DNA from: Streptomyces sp. PsTaAH-137
GTDB taxonomy: Bacteria > Actinomycetota > Actinomycetes > Streptomycetales > Streptomycetaceae
Direction: 5' to 3'
Length of the DNA: 64,000 bases
Assembly: GCF_003259365.1 (NCBI RefSeq)
Contig: NZ_QLLY01000003.1
Coordinates: 186,001-250,000, forward strand
The position numbers and the translations under genes are program-made. A model generated the notes under the pieces. The model was not told the origin of the DNA. It saw nothing but the letters and a program-made list of their open reading frames with translations, and made no database searches. Shown here one piece after another: positions 1 to 6,984 of the stretch (position 1 is the first letter of the stretch; every line of letters starts with the position of its first letter).

Positions 1-294
1 CTCGGCCAGTCCCGCGCTGATCTCCCGCCAGTACTCCTCGACGAGGACCGTCATCGGCATCACGAGCGTGCCGCCGGTGTAGTCGAGGACGTGGCGGGCG
101 GTCTCGACGACGAGGGGCCGCCACGGCGGCCAGTGCTGGAAGTTGTCCGTCGGGGACAGCGTCGGCGTGATGTCCATCAGGGTCTCGCCGACCTTCTCCG
201 CGTCGAACACCCGCGAGTCGGGGATCAGTTGCCGCACGAGCCTGCTGGTCGTCGTCTTGCCCGCGCCATGGGTTCCGTTGAGCCATACGATCAT
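1..294 (-). CDS. TmrB-like AAA ATPase, 3' end cut off by window edge
   Basis: Only the first 98 codons are present; the gene runs off the left end. The reverse strand from the ATG at 294 reads MIVWLNGTHGAGKTTTSRLV, with a perfect P-loop (GTHGAGKTT, residues 7-15) right at the N-terminus. This is the typical start of the tunicamycin-resistance-like (TmrB) P-loop ATPase family, in which the protein is little more than a nucleotide-binding core. A later segment (residues about 75-90, GGTLVMPMTV then EEYW) fits the same family. Members are cytoplasmic nucleotide-binding proteins; the substrate here is unknown, so a resistance role is only inferred from the family name. Confidence 0.75.
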   Translation of the reverse strand, partial: MIVWLNGTHGAGKTTTSRLVRQLIPDSRVFDAEKVGETLMDITPTLSPTDNFQHWPPWRPLVVETARHVLDYTGGTLVMPMTVLVEEYWREISAGLAE

Positions 295-371
295 GGGCGC
301 CGACGTTAGCCGCCGGGGCGCGGAACCGGCAGCCCTTGGCCGGATGCCGCCGGTCGTGATCCGATGACCGC

Positions 372-953
372 ATGAGCAGCAGCGACACCCCCACCGTGAC
401 CGTCACCACCTGGTCACTGGAGCAGACCTCCCCGTCCGACCTGCGGCCCGCGACGCCGCCCGAGGGCGAGGACGTGCGCGTGGTGCGCGCCGAGGTGCCC
501 TCCCCCGAGTTCAGCCGTTTCCTGTACGCGTCCGTGGGCGGCGACATCCACTGGATCGACCGGCTCGGCTGGACGTACGCCCAGTGGCAGGAGCAGCTCG
601 GCCGCCCGGGGAGCGAGACCTGGGTCGCGTACGAGAAGGGGACGCCCGCCGGGTTCGTGGAACTCGGGACGCAGGACGACGGCGCGGTGGAGATCGCCTA
701 CTTCGGGCTGCTCCCGGCGTTCCGGGGGCGCCGGATCGGCGGGCACCTGCTGTCGTACGGGATCGCGCGGGCCTGGGACCTCGCCGAGCGGTGGCCCGGG
801 CGGATGCCGACGAAGCGGGTCTGGGTGCACACGTGCAGCCTGGACGGGGAGCACGCGATGGCCAACTATCAGCGGCGCGGGTTCCGGCTGTTCAAGACGG
901 AGGTCGCGGAGGAACCGGACGTGGCCACTCCGGGGCCGTGGCCGGGAGCCTGA
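372..953 (+). CDS. GNAT-family N-acetyltransferase
   Basis: The protein has 193 residues. It carries a GNAT core: the strand containing VEIAYFGLLPAFRGRRIGG matches the acetyl-CoA pyrophosphate-binding motif (R/Q-x-x-G-x-G/A, here RGRRIG at about 120) and is followed by the helix GHLLSYGIARAW. The later VWVHTCSLDGEHAMANYQRR segment is the usual C-terminal part of the fold. Members transfer an acetyl group from acetyl-CoA to a small molecule or protein amine; the acceptor cannot be read from sequence. No strong ribosome-binding site lies in front of the ATG, but it is the first plausible start. It stands alone, divergent from the TmrB-like gene. Confidence 0.85.
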   Translation: MSSSDTPTVTVTTWSLEQTSPSDLRPATPPEGEDVRVVRAEVPSPEFSRFLYASVGGDIHWIDRLGWTYAQWQEQLGRPGSETWVAYEKGTPAGFVELGTQDDGAVEIAYFGLLPAFRGRRIGGHLLSYGIARAWDLAERWPGRMPTKRVWVHTCSLDGEHAMANYQRRGFRLFKTEVAEEPDVATPGPWPGA

Positions 954-1016
954 CCGCCCCATTTCCCGGCAATCCGGGCACCGGATGCCACCTTTGACGT
1001 GACCAGGACCACACCT

Positions 1017-1053
1017 GTCCGCCATGTGGGACACATTCGTCCACATGGCGGAC
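1017..1053. promoter_or_regulatory. Perfect 13-bp inverted repeat upstream of the sulfur operon
   Basis: GTCCGCCATGTGG (1017-1029) is followed after 11 nt by its exact reverse complement CCACATGGCGGAC (1041-1053). It lies about 40 nt upstream of the leader-peptide ORF and 240 nt upstream of sulfite reductase. A TTGACG hexamer at 994-999 precedes it, but I see no convincing -10. Length, perfection and position suggest an operator for a sulfur regulator or an RNA stem-loop; which one is inference. Confidence 0.55.
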
Positions 1054-1094
1054 GATGGTGGACCGGGCCCAAAGTCCCGTGACACGCTTCCGTC

Positions 1095-1178
1095 ATGTCT
1101 ACAGCTGGAATCGCCTTGGTGAGTCGGCGGCACGTCGACTTCGGCCGCATGTCCAGCGCCATCTGTCCGGCGCGCTGA
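1095..1178 (+). CDS. Cysteine-type leader peptide of the sulfur operon (27 aa)
   Basis: ATG at 1095 to TGA at 1176-1178 gives 27 residues, beginning MSTAGIALVSRRHVDFG and ending SSAICPAR. This is the style of the short leader peptides recognised in front of sulfur and cysteine genes in Streptomyces: an SRRHVD stretch and a terminal Cys-Pro. Only one Cys codon (TGT, residue 24) is present, four codons before the stop. There is no visible ribosome-binding site, so it may be leaderless. It lies 112 nt before the sulfite reductase start with a hairpin in between. By analogy with Cys-containing upstream ORFs in mycobacteria, ribosome stalling at low cysteinyl-tRNA could control the operon; this is inferred. 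Confidence 0.7.
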   Translation: MSTAGIALVSRRHVDFGRMSSAICPAR

Positions 1179-1219
1179 GAGAACCAGCACCGCCGACTTC
1201 GCTTCACCCCTATCTCCCT

Positions 1220-1250
1220 GCACACCGCCGCGCCCTTGCGCGAAGTGTGC
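1220..1250 (+). promoter_or_regulatory. Possible attenuator hairpin between leader peptide and sulfite reductase
   Basis: GCACAC (1220-1225) pairs with GTGTGC (1245-1250), and inside it CGCG (1029+200, i.e. 1229-1232) pairs with CGCG (1239-1242) around a CCCTTG loop. It begins 41 nt after the leader-peptide stop and ends 40 nt before the sir start. No T-tract follows, so a terminator role is not certain; it may instead regulate translation. Confidence 0.35.
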
Positions 1251-1290
1251 GGGTCAGAGCCGCCCCAAGCCTGCCTTGAAGGACGTATCC

Positions 1291-2988
1291 ATGGCTGCCA
1301 CCCCTGAAAAGCCCACCACGGCCGCGCCCCGCCGCAAGGTGAGCCGTCACCGCGGCGAGGGCCAGTGGGCCGCGGGCCATTTCACGCCGCTCAACGGCAA
1401 TGAGCAGTTCAAGAAGGACGACGACGGTCTCAATGTGCGGACACGCATTGAGACGATTTACAGCAAGCGCGGGTTCGACTCCATCGACCCCAACGACCTG
1501 CGCGGACGCATGCGCTGGTGGGGTCTGTACACCCAGCGGCGCCCCGGGATCGACGGCGGCAAGACCGCCGTCCTGGAGCCGGAGGAGCTGGACGACGAGT
1601 ACTTCATGCTGCGCGTCCGGATCGACGGCGGGCGGCTGACCACCGAGCAGCTGCGGGTCATCGGCGAGATCTCGCAGGAGTTCGCGCGCGGCACCGCCGA
1701 CATCACCGACCGGCAGAACATCCAGTACCACTGGATCCGGATCGAGGACGTGCCCGAGATCTGGAACCGTCTGGAGGCTGTCGGCCTGTCGACGACCGAG
1801 GCCTGCGGTGACACGCCCCGCGTCATCCTCGGCTCGCCGGTCGCGGGGATCGCCGAGGACGAGATCATCGACGGCACCCCGGCCATCGACGAGATCCAGC
1901 GGCGCTTCATCGGCAACCCGGACTTCTCCAACCTGCCGCGCAAGTTCAAGACCGCGATCTCCGGCTCCCCGCAGCTGGACGTGGCGCACGAGATCAACGA
2001 CATCGCGTTCGTCGGGGTCGAGCACCCCGAGCACGGCCCCGGTTTCGACCTCTGGGTGGGCGGCGGCCTGTCCACCAACCCCAAGCTGGGCCAGCGGCTC
2101 GGCGCGTGGGTGCCGCTCGACGAGGTCCCGGACGTGTACGGCGGTGTCATCGGCATCTTCCGTGACTACGGCTACCGGCGGCTTCGCACCCGCGCCCGCC
2201 TGAAGTTCCTGCTCGCCGACTGGGGCACCGAGAAGTTCCGGCAGATCCTGGAGGACGAGTACCTGAAGCGGAAGCTCGTCGACGGGCCCGCCCCGGAGCA
2301 GCCCAAGGGCACCTGGCGCGACCACCTCGGGGTGCACCGCCAGAAGGACGGCCGCTTCTACGTCGGATTCGCGCCGCGTGTGGGCCGGGTGGACGGCACG
2401 ACCCTCACGAAGATCGCCGAGGTCGCGGCGGCCCACGGCTCCGGCCGGCTGCGCACCACCGCCGAGCAGAAGATGATCGCGCTCGACGTCGAGGAGGCGC
2501 AGGTCCCGTCGCTGGTGGCGGGTCTGGAGGCGCTGGACCTGAAAGTCAACGCGTCGCCGTTCCGGCGCGGCACGATGGCCTGCACCGGCATCGAGTTCTG
2601 CAAGCTGGCCATCGTCGAGACGAAGGCGCGCGGCGCCTCCCTCATCGACGAACTGGAGCGCCGCATCCCGGACTTCGACGAGCCGATCACCATCAACCTC
2701 AACGGCTGCCCCAACGCCTGCGCCCGCATCCAGGTCGCGGACATCGGTCTCAAGGGCCAGCTGATGCTCGACCAGAACGGCGAGCAGGTCGAGGGCTTCC
2801 AGGTGCACCTCGGCGGCGCGCTCGGCCTGGAGGCCGGGTTCGGCCGCAAGGTGCGCGGTCTGAAGGTCACGTCGGCCGAGCTGCCGGACTACGTCGAGCG
2901 GGTCCTCAAGCGCTTCCAGGCGGAGCGCGAGAACGGCGAGCGCTTCGCCACCTGGGCGGGCCGCGCCTCCGAGGAGGCCCTGTCATGA
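1291..2988 (+). CDS. sir: Assimilatory sulfite/nitrite reductase, ferredoxin type (siroheme, 4Fe-4S)
   Basis: The 565-residue cytoplasmic enzyme reduces sulfite to sulfide with six electrons. I chose ATG 1291 because GAAGGA sits about 8 nt upstream; an in-frame TTG at 1276 overlaps that site. Two halves of the sulfite/nitrite reductase fold are visible. The C-terminal cluster motif is complete: CTGIEFC followed about 40 residues later by NGCPNACAR, the four Cys that hold the 4Fe-4S cluster bridged to siroheme. YTQRRPG and TEACGDTPR correspond to the region where actinobacterial sulfite reductases carry a Tyr-Cys bond (family knowledge). With cysH, cysC, cysD and cysN directly downstream, sulfite rather than nitrite is the likely substrate. 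The stop overlaps the next start (ATGA). Confidence 0.93.
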   Translation: MAATPEKPTTAAPRRKVSRHRGEGQWAAGHFTPLNGNEQFKKDDDGLNVRTRIETIYSKRGFDSIDPNDLRGRMRWWGLYTQRRPGIDGGKTAVLEPEELDDEYFMLRVRIDGGRLTTEQLRVIGEISQEFARGTADITDRQNIQYHWIRIEDVPEIWNRLEAVGLSTTEACGDTPRVILGSPVAGIAEDEIIDGTPAIDEIQRRFIGNPDFSNLPRKFKTAISGSPQLDVAHEINDIAFVGVEHPEHGPGFDLWVGGGLSTNPKLGQRLGAWVPLDEVPDVYGGVIGIFRDYGYRRLRTRARLKFLLADWGTEKFRQILEDEYLKRKLVDGPAPEQPKGTWRDHLGVHRQKDGRFYVGFAPRVGRVDGTTLTKIAEVAAAHGSGRLRTTAEQKMIALDVEEAQVPSLVAGLEALDLKVNASPFRRGTMACTGIEFCKLAIVETKARGASLIDELERRIPDFDEPITINLNGCPNACARIQVADIGLKGQLMLDQNGEQVEGFQVHLGGALGLEAGFGRKVRGLKVTSAELPDYVERVLKRFQAERENGERFATWAGRASEEALS

Positions 2989-3164
2989 GCGAGCGCGCGG
3001 CGCCCTTCTACTGCCCCTACTGCGGCGACGAGGATCTTCGGCCCAACCCCGAAGGTCACGGCGCCTGGGAATGCGCGGCATGCAACCGAGCCTTCCAGTT
3101 GAAGTTCCTCGGGCTGCTGTCCCGGGGACTTCAGCGCAACGACGGTGGAGGGGAACAGATATGA
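2985..3164 (+). CDS. Small zinc-ribbon protein between sir and cysH
   Basis: The 59-residue protein is translationally coupled at both ends: its ATG overlaps the sir stop (ATGA, 2985-2988), and its TGA (3162-3164) overlaps the cysH ATG at 3161. Two Cys pairs, FYCPYCG (about residues 10-13) and WECAACN (about 31-34), form an obvious zinc ribbon or rubredoxin-like knuckle. The rest is a basic, hydrophobic C-terminal helix (FQLKFLGLL) and an acidic tail. I do not know a described function. Its fixed place in the operon suggests it assists electron delivery, cluster assembly or partner docking for Sir or CysH; this is inference. Confidence 0.85.
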   Translation: MSERAAPFYCPYCGDEDLRPNPEGHGAWECAACNRAFQLKFLGLLSRGLQRNDGGGEQI

Positions 3165-3883
3165 CCACGACTCAGATCTCGTCGGACACCGACGCGCACA
3201 CCGAAGAGTTGAAGGCGCTCGCCGAGCGGGCCGGGCGCGACCTGGAGGACGCCTCCGCCCTGGAGATCCTCCAGTGGGCGACGGACACCTTCGGGAAGAA
3301 GTTCTGCGTCACCTCGTCCATGGAGGACGCGGTCGTCGCCCACCTCGCCTCCCGCGCGATGCCCGGCGTGGACGTCGTCTTCCTCGACACGGGCTACCAC
3401 TTCGAGGAGACGATCGGCACCCGGGACGCCGTCGAGGCCGTGATGGACGTCAACGTCATCACGCTCACGCCCCGGCAGACCGTGGCCGAGCAGGACGCCG
3501 AGTTCGGCCCCCGGCTCTTCGAGCGCGACCCGGACCTGTGCTGCGCGATGCGCAAGGTCAAGCCGCTGGAGGAGGGGCTGACCCAGTACGCCGCCTGGGC
3601 CACCGGGCTGCGCCGCGACGAGTCCCCCACCCGCGCGAACACGCCGGTCGTCGGCTGGGACGAGAAGCGCCGGAAGGTGAAGGTCTCGCCGATCGCCCGC
3701 TGGACGCAGGACGACGTCGACGCCTACGTCACCGAGCACGGAGTGCTCACCAACCCGCTCCTGATGGACGGCTACGGGTCCGTGGGCTGCGCCCCGTGCA
3801 CCCGCCGCCTCCTGGAGGGCGAGGACGCGCGCGCCGGGCGCTGGGCCGGGCGCGCGAAGACCGAGTGCGGACTGCACGGCTGA
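3161..3883 (+). CDS. cysH: Assimilatory (phospho)adenylyl-sulfate reductase, 4Fe-4S type
   Basis: The 240-residue enzyme reduces activated sulfate (APS or PAPS) to sulfite using thioredoxin-type reductant. ATG 3161 has GGTGGAGGGG just upstream. Motifs: SSMEDAV for the nucleotide pyrophosphate, FLDTGYHFEET, then LCCAMRKVKPL and GCAPCTR; the CC plus CxxC set binds a 4Fe-4S cluster and marks the APS-type branch. The C-terminal ECGLHG supplies the catalytic cysteine. The enzyme is of the APS-reducing architecture although the operon also codes for an APS kinase, so the true substrate is open. The gene sits between the zinc-ribbon gene and cysC. Confidence 0.93.
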   Translation: MTTTQISSDTDAHTEELKALAERAGRDLEDASALEILQWATDTFGKKFCVTSSMEDAVVAHLASRAMPGVDVVFLDTGYHFEETIGTRDAVEAVMDVNVITLTPRQTVAEQDAEFGPRLFERDPDLCCAMRKVKPLEEGLTQYAAWATGLRRDESPTRANTPVVGWDEKRRKVKVSPIARWTQDDVDAYVTEHGVLTNPLLMDGYGSVGCAPCTRRLLEGEDARAGRWAGRAKTECGLHG

Positions 3884-3918
3884 CCCCCATGAACGCACCC
3901 CAGATTTTGGAGAAGCAA

Positions 3919-4455
3919 GTGACCGGAGCCACGATCTGGCTCACGGGTCTGCCGAGCGCCGGCAAGACCACCATCGCGTACGAGCTGGCGAACACGCTGC
4001 GCGCCGAGGGCCGGCAGGTCGAGGTGCTGGACGGCGACGAGATCCGCGAATACCTCTCGGCGGGCCTCGGCTTCAGCCGCGAGGACCGCCACACGAATGT
4101 CCAGCGCATCGGCTTCCTGGCCGAACTCCTCGCCCGTAACGGCGTGCTGGCGCTCGTCCCGGTGATCGCGCCGTTCGCGGACAGCCGCGAGGCGGTGCGC
4201 AAGCGCCACCAGGTGGGCGGTACCGCCTACTTGGAGGTGCACGTGGCCACGCCGGTCGACGTGTGCTCCGTACGCGACGTGAAGGGCCTGTACGCCAAGC
4301 AGGCCGCCGGTGAACTGAAGGGCCTCACCGGGGTGGACGACCCCTACGAGGCACCCGAATCGCCCGACCTGCGCATCGAGTCGCAGAACCAGACCGTGCA
4401 GGAGTCCGCGGCCGCCGTGCGCGCGCTGCTCACCGAGAGGGGTCTCGCCGCATGA
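3919..4455 (+). CDS. cysC: Adenylyl-sulfate kinase
   Basis: The enzyme phosphorylates APS to PAPS in the cytoplasm. I chose the GTG at 3919 (178 residues) because GGAG lies 6 nt upstream; an in-frame ATG at 3889 would add 10 residues but follows pyrimidine-rich sequence with no ribosome-binding site. The protein starts with the P-loop GLPSAGKTT, continues with FSREDRHTNVQRIG (APS-binding) and EVHVATPVDVCSVRDVKG, and ends with the DDPYEAPESPDL segment, so all APS kinase landmarks are there at normal length. Its last codons overlap cysD (ATGA). Functionally it feeds PAPS to sulfotransferases or to CysH. Confidence 0.93.
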   Translation: MTGATIWLTGLPSAGKTTIAYELANTLRAEGRQVEVLDGDEIREYLSAGLGFSREDRHTNVQRIGFLAELLARNGVLALVPVIAPFADSREAVRKRHQVGGTAYLEVHVATPVDVCSVRDVKGLYAKQAAGELKGLTGVDDPYEAPESPDLRIESQNQTVQESAAAVRALLTERGLAA

Positions 4456-5402
4456 CGACCGCAGCCACTTCTTCCGTCTCCGAGGGATCCGGGGAGACCG
4501 ACAGCCCGTACGCCCTCAGCCACCTGGACGCGCTGGAGTCCGAGGCGGTGCACATCTTCCGCGAGGTGGCGGGCGAGTTCGAGAAGCCGGTGATCCTCTT
4601 CTCCGGCGGCAAGGACTCCATCGTCATGCTGCACCTGGCGCTGAAGGCGTTCGCCCCGGCGCCCGTGCCGTTCTCGCTGCTGCACGTCGACACCGGGCAC
4701 AACTTCCCCGAGGTCCTCGACTACCGCGACCGCGCGGTGGAACGGCACGGGCTCCGGCTGCATGTCGCCTCGGTGCAGGACTACATCGACAGGGGCGTCC
4801 TGCGCGAACGTCCGGACGGGACGCGCAATCCCCTCCAGACGGTGCCGCTCACCGAGAAGATCCAGTCCGAGCGCTTCGACGCGGTCTTCGGCGGCGGGCG
4901 CCGCGACGAGGAGAAGGCCCGCGCCAAGGAGCGCGTCTTCTCGCTCCGCGACGAGTTCTCGCAGTGGGACCCGCGCCGCCAGCGCCCCGAACTGTGGCAG
5001 CTCTACAACGGCCGCCACGCCCCCGGCGAACACGTCCGCGTCTTCCCGCTGTCCAACTGGACCGAGCTGGACGTCTGGCAGTACATCGCCCGCGAGAACA
5101 TCGAACTCCCCGAGATCTACTTCGCCCATCAGCGCGAGGTGTTCAGCCGCAGCGGCATGTGGCTGACGGCCGGTGACTGGGGCGGCCCGAAGGAGGGCGA
5201 GGTCCCGGAGAAGCGCCGGGTGCGCTACCGCACGGTCGGCGACATGTCCTGCACCGGGGCCGTCGACTCGGACGCCGAGACGCTGGACCAGGTCATCGCC
5301 GAGATCGCCGCCTCCCGGCTCACCGAGCGGGGCGCCACCCGCGCCGACGACAAGATGTCCGAGGCCGCGATGGAAGACCGCAAGCGCGAAGGGTACTTCT
5401 AG
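4452..5402 (+). CDS. cysD: Sulfate adenylyltransferase subunit 2
   Basis: The 316-residue small subunit of ATP sulfurylase joins sulfate to ATP to form APS, driven by the CysN GTPase. The PP-loop SGGKDSIVML (about residues 52-61) binds ATP. HVDTGHNFPEV and the FGGGRRDEEKARAKER segment are classic CysD motifs. The C-terminal half holds the NWTELDVWQYI block. The start overlaps the cysC stop, and cysN begins two bases after its stop, so the two subunits are co-translated. Length and motifs are complete. Confidence 0.95.
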   Translation: MTTAATSSVSEGSGETDSPYALSHLDALESEAVHIFREVAGEFEKPVILFSGGKDSIVMLHLALKAFAPAPVPFSLLHVDTGHNFPEVLDYRDRAVERHGLRLHVASVQDYIDRGVLRERPDGTRNPLQTVPLTEKIQSERFDAVFGGGRRDEEKARAKERVFSLRDEFSQWDPRRQRPELWQLYNGRHAPGEHVRVFPLSNWTELDVWQYIARENIELPEIYFAHQREVFSRSGMWLTAGDWGGPKEGEVPEKRRVRYRTVGDMSCTGAVDSDAETLDQVIAEIAASRLTERGATRADDKMSEAAMEDRKREGYF

Positions 5403-5404
5403 AC

Positions 5405-6751
5405 ATGAGCACCACCCCCGCTGTTGAAGAGCTGGCCGGTCTCTCGGCCACCACCCTGCTGCGGTTCGCCACGGCCGGTTCCGTCGACGACGGCAAGTCC
5501 ACGCTGGTCGGCCGCCTCCTGCACGACTCCAAGTCGGTCCTCGTCGACCAGCTGGAGGCCGTCGAGGTCGCGTCGCGCTCGCGCGGCGCCGCCGAGCCGG
5601 ACCTCGCGCTGCTCACCGACGGACTGCGCGCCGAGCGCGAGCAGGGCATCACCATCGACGTCGCCTACCGCTACTTCGCGACGCCCCGGCGCCGGTTCAT
5701 CCTCGCGGACACCCCGGGGCACGTGCAGTACACGCGGAACATGGTCACCGGCGCCTCCACCGCCGACCTGGCCGTGGTGCTGGTCGACGCCCGCAACGGC
5801 GTCATCGAGCAGACCCGCCGGCACGCGGCCGTCGCCGCGCTGCTGCGCGTCCCGCACGTCGTCCTCGCGGTCAACAAGATGGACCTCGTCGGCTACGAGG
5901 AGACCGTCTTCGCGAGGATCGCCGAGGAGTTCACCGCGTACGCCGGGGAGCTGGGCGTGCCGGAGATCACCGCGATCCCGATCTCGGCGCTCGCCGGGGA
6001 CAACGTCGTGGAGCCGTCCGCGAACATGGACTGGTACGGCGGCCCGACGGTCTTGGAGCACCTGGAGACGGTGCCGGTCAGCCACGACCTGACGGGCTGC
6101 CACGCGCGGCTGCCCGTGCAGTACGTGATCCGTCCGCAGACCGCCGAGCACCCCGACTACCGGGGCTACGCGGGCCAGATCGCCGCCGGGACGTTCCGCG
6201 TCGGCGAGTCGGTGACCGTCCTGCCGTCCGGGCGCACCTCGAAGGTGGCCGGGATCGATCTGCTGGGCACGCCGGTCGACGTGGCCTGGACACCGCAGTC
6301 GGTCACCCTCCTCCTGGAGGACGACATCGACGTCTCGCGCGGCGACCTGATCGTGCCGAGCCACGACGCGCCCGCCACCTCGCAGGACATCGAGGCGACC
6401 GTCTGCCATGTCGCCGACACCCCGCTCACCGTCGGCCAGCGCGTGCTGCTCAAGCACACCACCCGCACGGTGAAGGCCATCGTCAAGGAGATCCCGTCGC
6501 GGCTCACGCTGGACGACCTCTCCCAGCACCCCTCCCCCGGGCAGCTCGTCGCCAACGACATCGGCCGGGTGAAGGTGCGGCTCGCCGAGGCGCTCGCCAT
6601 CGACACGTACGCCGACTCGCGGCGCACCGGCTCGTTCCTGTTGATCGACCCGGCGGACGGCACCACGCTCGCCGCCGGGATGGCCGGAGAGTCGTTCGCG
6701 ACCGCCGAGGCCACCACGTCCGTTGAAGACGAAGACGGTTGGGACTTCTGA
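5405..6751 (+). CDS. cysN: Sulfate adenylyltransferase subunit 1 (GTPase)
   Basis: The 448-residue large subunit of ATP sulfurylase is an EF-Tu-like GTPase. G1 is GSVDDGKSTLVGRLL, the switch region shows EQGITIDVAYRYF, G3 is DTPGHVQYTRNM and G4 is NKMDLV. A beta-barrel second domain follows. There is no fused APS kinase domain; that function is the separate cysC. The spacing to cysD is 2 nt. The stop codon is part of a 15-bp palindrome (6749-6763). Confidence 0.95.
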   Translation: MSTTPAVEELAGLSATTLLRFATAGSVDDGKSTLVGRLLHDSKSVLVDQLEAVEVASRSRGAAEPDLALLTDGLRAEREQGITIDVAYRYFATPRRRFILADTPGHVQYTRNMVTGASTADLAVVLVDARNGVIEQTRRHAAVAALLRVPHVVLAVNKMDLVGYEETVFARIAEEFTAYAGELGVPEITAIPISALAGDNVVEPSANMDWYGGPTVLEHLETVPVSHDLTGCHARLPVQYVIRPQTAEHPDYRGYAGQIAAGTFRVGESVTVLPSGRTSKVAGIDLLGTPVDVAWTPQSVTLLLEDDIDVSRGDLIVPSHDAPATSQDIEATVCHVADTPLTVGQRVLLKHTTRTVKAIVKEIPSRLTLDDLSQHPSPGQLVANDIGRVKVRLAEALAIDTYADSRRTGSFLLIDPADGTTLAAGMAGESFATAEATTSVEDEDGWDF

Positions 6752-6763
6752 TCATCATGATCA
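6749..6763. promoter_or_regulatory. 15-bp palindrome over the cysN stop codon
   Basis: TGATCAT-C-ATGATCA is a perfect inverted repeat with a single central base. It begins with the cysN stop codon and also contains the ATG of the short ORF at 6757. It lies in the only sizeable gap (233 nt) inside the sulfur operon, so it could be an operator for an internal promoter in front of the ABC importer genes. Confidence 0.35.
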
Positions 6764-6858
6764 CCATCGACTACTACGGCACGTTCGCCAAGGAGGGCGG
6801 CCGCGTCGGCAGCGGCTCCCTCGGCAGCGGACAGGGCGGGGTCGCCCGATGTGCGTGA
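6757..6858 (+). CDS. Possible 33-aa ORF between cysN and the importer
   Basis: ATG 6757 to TGA 6856-6858 codes for 33 residues starting MITIDYYGTFAKEGG, then a Gly/Ser-rich part ending ARCA. It starts 5 nt after the cysN stop and has sensible codon use, but no ribosome-binding site and no known relative that I can name. It could be a leader peptide for the importer genes, since a Cys codon stands two codons before the stop, or it may be chance. Confidence 0.3.
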   Translation: MITIDYYGTFAKEGGRVGSGSLGSGQGGVARCA

Positions 6859-6984
6859 AGACGTACGCGCACTGCTTGCGCGCCCTCACCCCCCACCGCC
6901 CTTACCTGCGAAGACGAAGACCTGCCGACCTCCCGGCCACGCCCTGAGGCGTGACCCGCCGGGCCTACGAGAGGAACACCTCCC

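Noticed and set aside
6849..6947. 32-codon ORF with two Cys overlapping the small ORF after cysN
   Set aside because: No ribosome-binding site and Arg/Pro-rich sequence unlike known Cys leader peptides.
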